From: an uncultured Acidimicrobiales bacterium
Lineage (GTDB): Bacteria; Actinomycetota; Acidimicrobiia; Acidimicrobiales; SZUA-35
DNA length: 36,505 nucleotides
Direction of reading: 5' to 3'
NCBI GenBank assembly: GCA_937981915.1
Contig: CALJMD010000474.1
Location: 1 to 36,505, forward strand
In this document: piece after piece, positions 1-8,416 of the stretch
How positions within the stretch are numbered: the first letter of the stretch is position 1
Layout: each line of letters begins with the position of its first letter
The notes under the pieces: generated by a model
What the model was told of the DNA's origin: nothing
Databases searched by the model: none
What the model saw: only the letters and a program-made list of their open reading frames with translations
Program-made: the position numbers and the translations under genes

Positions 1-45
1 CTTTCGTCCCGCAGTGGTGCAGGGCGCAACAGGAAGGTTAAACGT

Positions 46-885
46 ATGCTTCAGGGTTCCTTGGAGAACTTTGCGCTCGATGAAGTTCTCGGACTGCTTT
101 CGAGCACGGCCAAGACGGGACAGTTGGATATCAAAGGCGACAGGGGCAATGGCTCCCTGGCGTTTCGGCAGGGTCGTCTTGTTGACGGTCAGGCCAGCTA
201 TGAGGCCAACGGAAACGGCATTGGCGATGTGATGTTCGAGCTGCTCCGCTACAGCGAGGGCAACTTCACATTCACAGCCATGGACATTGAGCCAACCGAG
301 TTCGACGATGACGTGTCGTCGGTGTTGAGCGATGCCGAGAATCGACTGCTGGACTGGCGCTCGATTGAGGCAGTCGTTCCGACGCTGAATCACACTGTCA
401 CGCCGGTGTCCGATCTGCCGACAGAAGAGGTCATGATTACCCGAGCCGAATGGTCGGCGCTTACCATCATTGCCGCCGGTTGCCCGGCTCTCGTTGTTTG
501 CGAGCGTCTGAACCTCGGCGAGGTCGAGGGAAGCCGCCAGATCAAGAACTTGGCTGAGCGTCAGTTGGTAATCATCAGTGAGCCCGCTGGTTCCAGGGCT
601 GCCTCCCCGGTACCTCCGACACCTCCGACCTCGATGGCCAGCGGAGGCTATACGCCGGCGTCGCAGAACTACCCGACACCGGGCTACAGCACGGCGGCTC
701 CGGCCGCTGATGCCTCGGCCTCGTACAGCTCGGCTACTCCGGCCGTCGCTACCACCGCCCCTCCGTCCCCGGCTGAGATCACCGAATTCGGTGAAGAGGT
801 CAACGACGCTTCGGAGCTCTTCGAAGAGCCAAGCGACGACCTCAACGGTGGCTTGCTGATGGAGTACCTGAAGCAGGACGGCTAA
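46..885 (+). CDS. DUF4388 (PatA N-terminal-like) domain protein with Pro/Ala/Ser-rich C-terminal region
   Basis: N-terminus MLQGSLENFALDEVLGLLSSTAKTGQLDIKGDRGNGSLAFRQGRLVDGQ has the DUF4388 pattern; low-complexity tail. Confidence 0.8.
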   Translation: MLQGSLENFALDEVLGLLSSTAKTGQLDIKGDRGNGSLAFRQGRLVDGQASYEANGNGIGDVMFELLRYSEGNFTFTAMDIEPTEFDDDVSSVLSDAENRLLDWRSIEAVVPTLNHTVTPVSDLPTEEVMITRAEWSALTIIAAGCPALVVCERLNLGEVEGSRQIKNLAERQLVIISEPAGSRAASPVPPTPPTSMASGGYTPASQNYPTPGYSTAAPAADASASYSSATPAVATTAPPSPAEITEFGEEVNDASELFEEPSDDLNGGLLMEYLKQDG

Positions 886-962
886 TAGAGCGCTAGCCGA
901 CCAATGTTCTCCGGTTGATAGCGGCCGGTGGCCAGGTCGACGAGACCACAGGAGAAGACACG

Positions 963-1709
963 ATGCGTTTACTGGCTCTGATTGTCATAGCGCTGGTTGT
1001 TGGACCTCTCCTTGGGATCGTCGTTGACCGGGCCGCCGGCCGCCTTCGCGTACTCCCGGAGCACCGGTGTGTTTCCTGCCACGAAGGCCAGGGGCGTCGA
1101 AGTCTCGTGCCAGTGGTCAACTGGTTTCAGCGTTGCCAACACTGTGAACGTCACAAGGGCATGCGGTACGCCGCTGTCGACGTGCTTTTGGCAGGTTCGT
1201 TCGGGTTGCTGGGTTGGAGATTCGATGATCTGCGGATCCTCGTTCCCTATCTGATGCTGAGCGCTGTGCTTGTTGCCTTGTCCGTCATCGACTTCGAGAC
1301 CCACTTGCTTCCCAACAATGTTGTTTGGCCTTCGATCTTGACCGGGCTGTTCCTGGTACTGGTCGTTTCAGGAGAGCTCGGCTACGAACAGGGAATCTAT
1401 TCGGCGTTGTTCGGTGCAGGATTACTTGGCGGAACACTCGGCCTCCTCCACGTCGTCTACGAACCCGGTATGGGTCGTGGTGACGTCAAGTTAGCCCTTC
1501 TCCTGGGGCTCTTCGTTGGCTGGATAGAGCCGGGCTTAATCGGAACTGTTCAGCGAATTCTCTACGTCATGCTTGTGGCCTTTGGGAGCGCCGGACTTGT
1601 CGGGTTGGCGTACAACGCCATCCGACGTCGCAGGGGTGAGATTCCGTTTGGCCCGGCGTTGGCCGGAGCGACGATGTTGGTCGTGCTGGTGTCACCGGGA
1701 CTGACCTAA
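963..1709 (+). CDS. Prepilin peptidase, A24 family (type IV leader peptidase)
   Basis: CxxC...CxxC cytoplasmic loop (CVSC/CQHC), VIDFETHLLPNN and GMGRGDVKLALLLG aspartate motifs, hydrophobic helices; ATG 963 preceded by GGAGAAG. Confidence 0.87.
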   Translation: MRLLALIVIALVVGPLLGIVVDRAAGRLRVLPEHRCVSCHEGQGRRSLVPVVNWFQRCQHCERHKGMRYAAVDVLLAGSFGLLGWRFDDLRILVPYLMLSAVLVALSVIDFETHLLPNNVVWPSILTGLFLVLVVSGELGYEQGIYSALFGAGLLGGTLGLLHVVYEPGMGRGDVKLALLLGLFVGWIEPGLIGTVQRILYVMLVAFGSAGLVGLAYNAIRRRRGEIPFGPALAGATMLVVLVSPGLT

Positions 1710-1788
1710 AGGCTCGTTAACCTGACAAGGCGGCCCTCGCTCAACCGGCGAGGTGATCGCTAGGCCACAACAGCTGTCGGGGAGAGTC

Positions 1789-3174
1789 GTGTCAACAGAT
1801 CCTGCCGGTACACCCGGACCGCCGCTTGTCATTGTTTCCACAGAGTCGGGCCTCGCTCGCTCAGTGGCAGAGCAGGTCTCAAAGCGCCTGGACAACCGGG
1901 CCGAGCAGCCTGTCGACGTGGTCGTCTCGTCACCGGCCGAACTCACTGACGTCGAGGTTCGCCGTCGAACTCGCCGCAACAGCCGCGTTGTCTGGATCCG
2001 GCCCGACGATCATGGCGCCCAGCAGGAACACGCCGCCGACCTGGCTGTGCTGTCAACGGCGGCCAACGCCATCGTTGAGTTCGACCGCAGTGGCCCAAAT
2101 GGCGTCGAATCTGCAGCCGACGACATCGCCGCGATGCTCGGCGACAACGGTGACTTGTCGACGCCAGCCTATGTTGAACGACAGATGGTCTTCGGCGACG
2201 GTCGCCACACCGACATTGTGGTTGGCCACGGAGCGGCGCAGCGACTTAAGGACTTCATCCCGGACCGCTGTCGGCGGGTGGCGGTGGTGAGCCAGTCAGG
2301 CATCGATGTCGAGCTTGACTGTGGGGTCGAACAACGCACATTTGAGGTGCCCCAAGGTGAAACGGCAAAGCGTTTGGATGTCGTTGGAGACTTGACATCG
2401 CAGTTCGCCCAATGGGGTATGACCCGGGCGGACATTGTGGTCGCAGTCGGTGGAGGAGTGGTCACCGATCTCGGAGGCTTCGTGGCCGCCACCTACCATC
2501 GCGGTATTCCCGTGATCCACGTCGCCACCACGCTTCTCGGCCAAATTGACGCCGCCATCGGTGGCAAATGCGGGGTCAACCTCCCCGAAGGCAAGAACCT
2601 GGTTGGCGCCTTCTGGCAGCCGCTAGCCGTTCTCTGCGAAATCGATGCGTTGGACACGCTGCCCACCCGCGAGTTCACCTCGGGCATGGGCGAGCTTGCC
2701 AAATACCACTTTCTTGGAGGCGGTCACCTCGATCGTTTGCCGTTGACCCCGAGAGTGGCTCGCTCCGCCGCTATCAAGGCCGATGTGGTTACCGGCGACG
2801 AACGTGAAGGCGGTCGCCGAGCGGTGTTGAACTACGGCCACACCCTGGCGCACGCGCTTGAAACTGCGGGCGACTACGAGCTCCGCCATGGCGAAGCAGT
2901 TGGGATCGGCCTGATCTACGCCGCCGAATTGGCTCAACGACTTGGACGCATCGATGCCGAGCGGGTGGCCGAACATCGCCGCGTTGTAAGGGGCTATGGT
3001 CTTTCGACTGAAATCCCCGATGGCTACGATCTCGACCTACTGGTTGAGCTGTTCGCCCGCGACAAGAAGGCGCTCGACGGGATCACCTTTGTTCTTGATG
3101 GTCCGAATGGCGTCGAAGTAGTTGCCGTGGATGATCGATCCCTATTGAGAGAGACGCTGGATGCCGTCGTCTGA
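1789..3174 (+). CDS. aroB: 3-dehydroquinate synthase with about 110 aa N-terminal extension
   Basis: AroB motifs VAVGGGVVTDLGGFVAATYHRGIPVIHVATTLLGQIDAAIGGKCGVNLPEGKNLVGAFWQP and NYGHTLAHALE; GTG 1789 follows GGGGAGAG (ORF track start is 1753). Confidence 0.92.
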   Translation: MSTDPAGTPGPPLVIVSTESGLARSVAEQVSKRLDNRAEQPVDVVVSSPAELTDVEVRRRTRRNSRVVWIRPDDHGAQQEHAADLAVLSTAANAIVEFDRSGPNGVESAADDIAAMLGDNGDLSTPAYVERQMVFGDGRHTDIVVGHGAAQRLKDFIPDRCRRVAVVSQSGIDVELDCGVEQRTFEVPQGETAKRLDVVGDLTSQFAQWGMTRADIVVAVGGGVVTDLGGFVAATYHRGIPVIHVATTLLGQIDAAIGGKCGVNLPEGKNLVGAFWQPLAVLCEIDALDTLPTREFTSGMGELAKYHFLGGGHLDRLPLTPRVARSAAIKADVVTGDEREGGRRAVLNYGHTLAHALETAGDYELRHGEAVGIGLIYAAELAQRLGRIDAERVAEHRRVVRGYGLSTEIPDGYDLDLLVELFARDKKALDGITFVLDGPNGVEVVAVDDRSLLRETLDAVV

Positions 3175-4324
3175 AACATCTGGCCCGCCACAATGGCTCC
3201 ACGATTCCGATCGACTTCGCGATGCCGTCGCCGCACTGGAACCGATGTCGACGACCGGTCGTTTGGCAGCGCTGCGTTCAAGCCTGGCCGACGTGTGTGA
3301 TGTCGCCGTCATCAACAAACCGGCCAATATCAGGTGGCTGACCGGCTTCACCGGTTCAAACGGTTTGGTGGTCGTCAGCCCCGAACGGCTGATTCTGGCC
3401 ACCGACGAACGCTACGGCGACCAGGCGGCGAGCCAGCTGGCGTCAGCTGGCATCGAAGCCGAAGTACGAATAAGCCGAGGCTTGTATGCCGTAGTCAGCG
3501 AGCATCTGATCTCAACAAAGGTCGGCCTCGAGGGCCATCACATCACCTGGGATGATCAACGAACCGTACAAGCCATGGTCGAAGGTGGTTCGGTCGTTCC
3601 TATTGGCCAGGTGGTGGAAGGGCTGCGGCGCCACAAAGACCCCGGAGAGCTGGCTCGACTCGAACTGGCCTGTCGCATCGCTGATGCATCGTTGGCCGAG
3701 GTGCTGTCTGAATTCGTCGATGGGCGGCACCGTACCGAACGCGACGTGGCCGTCGCACTCGAACGAGCAATGGCTGAGCGCGGAGCTGAGGATCGGTCGT
3801 TTCCGACCATCGTGGCCAGTGGTCCCAACAGCGCCCGTCCTCATGCCCAACCGTCGAATCGAACCATGAGTAGCGGCGACCTGTTGGTCATTGACATGGG
3901 AGCGAAGGTGGACGGCTACGGCAGCGATATGACCAGATCGTTCGCTGTTGGCGGCTTCACCGCCGAAACCGAACGGATGTATCGGGCGGTCGAGGAGTCC
4001 CAGGCCGGCGGCGTTCAGTTGGTGGCCTCAGGGGTCGGCGCTGATGCCGTTCACCGGGCGACGAGATCGGTTCTCGACGAGCACGGGCTTGTCGAGTATT
4101 TCATTCATGGAACGGGTCACGGCATCGGCCTTGAGATTCACGAGGGACCGTTCCTGTCGAGCACGACCGACGATACGCTGCGCACGGGGTACGTAGTCAC
4201 AGTTGAACCGGGCGTCTACATTCCCGAAGTCGGCGGTGTACGGATTGAGGATTCGGTGTTGGTCACCGAAGACGGAAACCGGCGCTTGACCAATCACCCC
4301 AAAGATCCGGTTTTGGCCGTCTAA
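3161..4324 (+). CDS. M24 family Xaa-Pro aminopeptidase/dipeptidase
   Basis: VIDMGAKVDGYGSDMTRSFAVG, HGTGHGIGLEIHEGP, VVTVEPGVYIPEVGGVRIEDSVLVTEDG metal-ligand motifs; overlaps aroB. Confidence 0.9.
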   Translation: MPSSETSGPPQWLHDSDRLRDAVAALEPMSTTGRLAALRSSLADVCDVAVINKPANIRWLTGFTGSNGLVVVSPERLILATDERYGDQAASQLASAGIEAEVRISRGLYAVVSEHLISTKVGLEGHHITWDDQRTVQAMVEGGSVVPIGQVVEGLRRHKDPGELARLELACRIADASLAEVLSEFVDGRHRTERDVAVALERAMAERGAEDRSFPTIVASGPNSARPHAQPSNRTMSSGDLLVIDMGAKVDGYGSDMTRSFAVGGFTAETERMYRAVEESQAGGVQLVASGVGADAVHRATRSVLDEHGLVEYFIHGTGHGIGLEIHEGPFLSSTTDDTLRTGYVVTVEPGVYIPEVGGVRIEDSVLVTEDGNRRLTNHPKDPVLAV

Positions 4325-4373
4325 CGGCACAGATCCGATGAGTCGCAGAACGAGATGAGAGCAGACGACGTCG

Positions 4374-4937
4374 ATGGCCACCATCAGCACTAATGATTTC
4401 AAGAACGGAATGACGATCGAGCTGTCGGACGGCCTGTTCCAAATTCAGGACTTCCAGCATGTGAAACCAGGGAAGGGAGGGGCGTTTGTTCGTTCCACCC
4501 TTCGCAACGTTCGCACCGGTTCGGTGGTCGACCGGACCTTCCGTGCCGGCGAGAAGATGGAGAACGCATTCATCGAGAAGCGCGATAAGCAGTACCTGTA
4601 CCGCGACGGCGAGGACTATGCGGTCATGGATTCCGAGACGTTCGAGCAAAACTCCGTCAGCGTTTCCGCCATGGGCGAGGCGGCCAACTACGTGACCGAA
4701 GGCCAAAGCGTCGTGTTTCTGATGTACGGCGATGAGATCATCGGGACGGATCTTCCTGCCTCCGTTGAGCTTGATGTGTCCGACACCGAGCCCGGCCTCC
4801 AAGGCGACCGAGTATCAGGCGCCCGAAAGCCGGCGACTTTGGAGACCGGTTTAGTCGTCCAGGTACCCCTTTTTGTGAATGTGGGTGACCGAATCAAGGT
4901 CGACACTCGCACCGGCGAATACCAGACCCGAGCGTGA
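4374..4937 (+). CDS. efp: Translation elongation factor P
   Basis: MATISTNDFKNGMTIELSDGLFQIQDFQHVKPGKGGAFVRSTLRNVRTG; C-terminal VGDRIKVDTRTGEYQTRA. Confidence 0.97.
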   Translation: MATISTNDFKNGMTIELSDGLFQIQDFQHVKPGKGGAFVRSTLRNVRTGSVVDRTFRAGEKMENAFIEKRDKQYLYRDGEDYAVMDSETFEQNSVSVSAMGEAANYVTEGQSVVFLMYGDEIIGTDLPASVELDVSDTEPGLQGDRVSGARKPATLETGLVVQVPLFVNVGDRIKVDTRTGEYQTRA

Positions 4938-5362
4938 GTAGCGGCGGATCCGGCCTGCAGCGAAGTCGGCGGGAGTCTCGAGAGCGCGTGGTCGAACTTG
5001 GCTACGAAGCCGAGCTGCGAAGCTGGACTGTAGATGAGTTACTGGAGTCGCTGCCCCTGGCCGCCGACCCGTTTGTTGTTGATCTCTTGCGTGATCTCGA
5101 AACACACCAAGTCGAGGTCGATGCCCGGATTGCAAAGATGGCAAGAGGTTGGACGCTGGAGCGAATGCCCGTTCTCGACCGTCTGATCATGCGGTTGGCT
5201 ACTGTCGAGCTGCTTCACCAGGACACGCCGACCGGTGTGGTGCTGGCCGAAGCAGTTGAATTGGCCAGCCGCTACTCGACCGATGAGTCGGGCCGGTTCG
5301 TTAACGGTGTACTGGCAGCTGTGGCCCGCGAGGTGCGCCCGGAGGCTGACTCCACCACCTGA
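4934..5362 (+). CDS. nusB: Transcription antitermination factor NusB
   Basis: ARGWTLERMPVLDRLIMRLATVELL and VVLAEAVELASRYSTDESGRFVNGVLAAVAR; overlaps efp stop by 4 nt; GTG start. Confidence 0.93.
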   Translation: MSSGGSGLQRSRRESRERVVELGYEAELRSWTVDELLESLPLAADPFVVDLLRDLETHQVEVDARIAKMARGWTLERMPVLDRLIMRLATVELLHQDTPTGVVLAEAVELASRYSTDESGRFVNGVLAAVAREVRPEADSTT

Positions 5363-5463
5363 CGACGGGGCGATAATCCCCGGCCTGATTCGCCCGGCCG
5401 ATTGCCGCTAGGCGAACCAGCCGGTCGACTCAACGGGGCGGTGTTGGCCGCCGATAGAGCCAT

Positions 5464-6684
5464 GTGCCCCGTCGTTTCGCCATCGCTCTGCCGACTGTCG
5501 CTCTGGTAGTCGCGTTGTTGGCGGTTATGGTTTCGAGCCAGCCCGATCCGCTCCCGTACTCACCTCCGGGCGGGCCCGCCGCTCGCCCATGGATAGATAC
5601 TCAGGATCGGGGTGCGGTGGAGGACGCCTTCGCCAGCTGGTACCACAGCGGGGAGTCTGAGGTTGCTTGGACTGGCAGCTATGAGGGCTGCGCCTCCGGA
5701 GACAGCTCGGATCTGCTTCGAGAAGCAACCATTGACCGAGTCAACTTTTTTCGGGCCATGGCCGGAGTGCCCGCCACCGTTCAACACGACACTGACTACT
5801 CAGAACTGGCGCAAGCCGGTGCACTGATGATGAGCGCCGAAGGCAAACTCAGCCACTACCCGGATCACACCTACGAATGCTTCACCACTGACGGAGAAAT
5901 GGCCGCGGCTAACAGCAACCTGTATCTCGGCCGAACCGGTCCATGGGCCGTGGATGGTTACATCGAGGATCCCGGTGACAAGAACGTGGACGTCGGCCAC
6001 CGAATAACGATTCTGCACCCCCCGACTACCCGCATGGGAGTAGGACATGTCGCCGGGGATGAGAGTCGGTATCCGGCCAATGTTCTCTGGGTGTTCGATG
6101 AGAACGTCTTTGACAAGACCACGGCGGTTCGAGAGCACAGCGGTTTCGTTGCCTGGCCACCGAGAGGATACGTCCCCGGCGAGTTGGTCTATCCGCGCTG
6201 GTCGTTCTCGCTGAGCGAAGCCGATCTCAGTGACGCCGAGTTGACGATGACGGCCAACGGCGAGCCGGTCGCGTATTCCATTGTCGCCCGTCTCTCGAAG
6301 GAGGGCGAAGTTCCCTCTTCCGTCTTGGTGTGGGAGCCATCTCAGACCGTTATGCAAGCAACCGAAGACGTTACCTACGCCATCTCGGTCGCCGGTGTCG
6401 GAGTTCGCCAGCCGGCCGAGTCGGACCTGCGGACACTGGCAATGGTGTCGGATCGAGAGCCCGCAGATCGTCTCGACCGTTTCCATCAAGGTACGGCCAC
6501 GGAGGCGGCTGGTGATCAACCCGGCGCCTACGAAAAGGTCACGTTCTCCTATGAGGTAACGGTGTTGGCTCCGGCTGATGGAGGCTTGCGATCAACGGTA
6601 ATGGCCGCGCTTGAACCGGCCTCAGACCGCGCCCGTGCAGTAGTCGACTCAAGCCGGCGACGGCTCCAGTCGTTCGGCTTGTGA
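5464..6684 (+). CDS. Secreted CAP (SCP/PR-1-like) domain protein
   Basis: N-terminal signal/TM segment MPRRFAIALPTVALVVALLAVMVSS; RVNFFRAMAGVPATV...AQAGALMMSAEGKLSHYP CAP-type helix/His pattern. Confidence 0.72.
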   Translation: MPRRFAIALPTVALVVALLAVMVSSQPDPLPYSPPGGPAARPWIDTQDRGAVEDAFASWYHSGESEVAWTGSYEGCASGDSSDLLREATIDRVNFFRAMAGVPATVQHDTDYSELAQAGALMMSAEGKLSHYPDHTYECFTTDGEMAAANSNLYLGRTGPWAVDGYIEDPGDKNVDVGHRITILHPPTTRMGVGHVAGDESRYPANVLWVFDENVFDKTTAVREHSGFVAWPPRGYVPGELVYPRWSFSLSEADLSDAELTMTANGEPVAYSIVARLSKEGEVPSSVLVWEPSQTVMQATEDVTYAISVAGVGVRQPAESDLRTLAMVSDREPADRLDRFHQGTATEAAGDQPGAYEKVTFSYEVTVLAPADGGLRSTVMAALEPASDRARAVVDSSRRRLQSFGL

Positions 6685-6763
6685 CGTCCACGCACCGTCC
6701 GACTTTCTGAACGGTCGCGGCGCGCGGCGCCGGAGGACTCGCTACCCTCTCTGAGTGGCAGAT

Positions 6764-6794
6764 CCGTGAAGTGGGTTCCGTGAGACCCGTACGG
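6764..6794 (+). promoter_or_regulatory. Putative PyrR-binding loop in pyrR 5' leader
   Basis: CCGT(6764-6767)/ACGG(6791-6794) lower stem, GAA bulge, GTGGGTT/GACCCGT upper stem with some G-U pairs, hexaloop CCGTGA fitting CNGNGA; abuts SD GGAAGGAG at 6793-6800. Confidence 0.65.
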
Positions 6795-6806
6795 AAGGAG
6801 TTCACT

Positions 6807-7373
6807 ATGGCTGAACGCGAACGACGACGCACGCCCCCGTATGGGGGCGTTTTTGTTGCCCGGTCGGAAATTCTCGACAGCGCAGCGGTTCGCCGGGCAA
6901 TCCGACGCATGGCCCATGAAATCGTCGAAGCGAACGAAGGCTTGTTAGACACAGTGCTCGTCGGCTTGCAGACCGGGGGAGTGCCGTTCGCCGAAGCGAT
7001 CGCCGAGTCCTTGATGGAAATCGAAGGTGTTGAAGTTCCGGTCGGCAAACTCGATGTCGCGTTCTATCGGGACGACATCAACCTGCGGCCCGTGTTGCCG
7101 GAAGCGGTGACCGAGATGAACATCGACATCGCACGCAAGACCGTTGTGCTGGTTGATGACGTGCTCTTCACCGGTCGGACCGTCAGAGCGGCCCTGGATG
7201 CCATCGTCGACCAGGGCAGACCGCGAACTGTTCAATTGGCGGTGATGGTTGATCGTGGCCATCGTGAACTGCCGATCCGACCGGACTATGTGGGCAAGAA
7301 TGTGCCCACGAAACGCACCGAAGCGGTGAACGCCACTGTGCTCGGGGTCGACCTCGGGGAAATCCAGCGATGA
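6807..7373 (+). CDS. pyrR: PyrR bifunctional pyr operon regulator / uracil phosphoribosyltransferase
   Basis: VRRAIRRMAHEIVEAN...VLVGLQTGGVPFAEAIAE...VVLVDDVLFTGRTVRAALDAI...VMVDRGHRELPIRPDYVGKNVPT; ATG 6807 with SD GGAAGGAG. Confidence 0.96.
   Translation: MAERERRRTPPYGGVFVARSEILDSAAVRRAIRRMAHEIVEANEGLLDTVLVGLQTGGVPFAEAIAESLMEIEGVEVPVGKLDVAFYRDDINLRPVLPEAVTEMNIDIARKTVVLVDDVLFTGRTVRAALDAIVDQGRPRTVQLAVMVDRGHRELPIRPDYVGKNVPTKRTEAVNATVLGVDLGEIQR
6831..6857 (+). terminator. Intrinsic-terminator-like hairpin inside pyrR codons 9-17
   Basis: ACGCCCCC-GTAT-GGGGGCGT, 8 bp perfect GC-rich stem followed by TTTTTGTT. Confidence 0.6.
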
Positions 7374-8416
7374 GGCAGCTGATCTCGACCGCCGATCTTT
7401 CCCGGGCGGACATCGATGACCTGATGGTTCTGGCTGACTCGTTCGCCGAGGTCCAGACTCGCGATGTCCCTAAAGTGCCTGCGCTACGTGGCAGGACTGT
7501 CGTACTGGCGTTCTTCGAGGATTCGACTCGCACCAGAACATCGTTTGACCTGGCCGCCCGCCGCTTGTCGGCGGACGTGTTGAACTTTTCGGTGGCGTCA
7601 TCGGCAACCAAGAAGGGGGAGTCGCTGCGGGACACGGTGGAGACGATCAACGCCATGGGCATCGATGCCATCGTGGTGCGCCACCGAAGTTCAGGCACAC
7701 CGATTCAAATCAGCCGCTGGACTGACGCCGCGGTGATTAACGCCGGTGACGGCTGGCACCAGCACCCGACCCAAGCCCTGCTCGACGCGTACACATTGCG
7801 TCAGCGGCTGGGAGACATCGACGGTGCGAAGATCGCCATTTGCGGGGACATCAACCACTCACGGGTGGCTCGGTCGAATGTAGATCTGTTCACCAAAATG
7901 GGAGCCGAGGTGACGTTGGTCGGGCCGCAAACCCTGATGCCGCCCGACATTTCCGGTTGGCCGGTGACGATTAGCCACGACCTCGACAGTCTGCTCAGTG
8001 AGATCGACGTCATGTACATGCTTCGGATTCAGACTGAACGACTTTCGGCCGGACTGTTCCCGACCGTCCGGGAATACCGGAGCCGCTGGGGTCTAACCGT
8101 GCAGCGAGCAGGTGAACTCCGTTCGGATGCCGTCATCATGCACCCCGGGCCGATGAACAGGGGAGTTGAGATTGACCCCGAAGTGGCGAGCGAACCTCGC
8201 TGCGTTGTGTTGGACCAAGTCGCATCCGGGATTCCAGTTCGGATGGCGGTGCTATATCAGGTCTTAGGGCCGGGGCGCTTCGCCAACGAAGAAGCCGCCG
8301 TAGACCGACCGGACGTTGAAGAGTCCAACCACAGCGTGTCACCGACGGATGGGTCCGTTGAGGCGGAACCCGACACCAAACAAGCAATGGCGATGAAGGA
8401 GGCTTCATGTCAGTAG
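7370..8416 (+). CDS. pyrB: Aspartate carbamoyltransferase catalytic subunit
   Basis: FFEDSTRTRTSFDLAARRL, VVRHRSSGTP, NAGDGWHQHPTQALLDAYTL, HPGPMNRGVEI; ATGA overlap with pyrR. Confidence 0.97.
   Translation: MRQLISTADLSRADIDDLMVLADSFAEVQTRDVPKVPALRGRTVVLAFFEDSTRTRTSFDLAARRLSADVLNFSVASSATKKGESLRDTVETINAMGIDAIVVRHRSSGTPIQISRWTDAAVINAGDGWHQHPTQALLDAYTLRQRLGDIDGAKIAICGDINHSRVARSNVDLFTKMGAEVTLVGPQTLMPPDISGWPVTISHDLDSLLSEIDVMYMLRIQTERLSAGLFPTVREYRSRWGLTVQRAGELRSDAVIMHPGPMNRGVEIDPEVASEPRCVVLDQVASGIPVRMAVLYQVLGPGRFANEEAAVDRPDVEESNHSVSPTDGSVEAEPDTKQAMAMKEASCQ

Noticed and set aside
5366-5400. CGGGG-N7-CCCCG hairpin after nusB as terminator
   Set aside because: Short stem, no T-tract, and similar GC pairings are expected by chance at this composition.
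5800-6519. 239-aa minus-strand ORF opposite the CAP gene
   Set aside because: No start signal or recognisable domain; the plus-strand frame has the signal peptide and CAP pattern.
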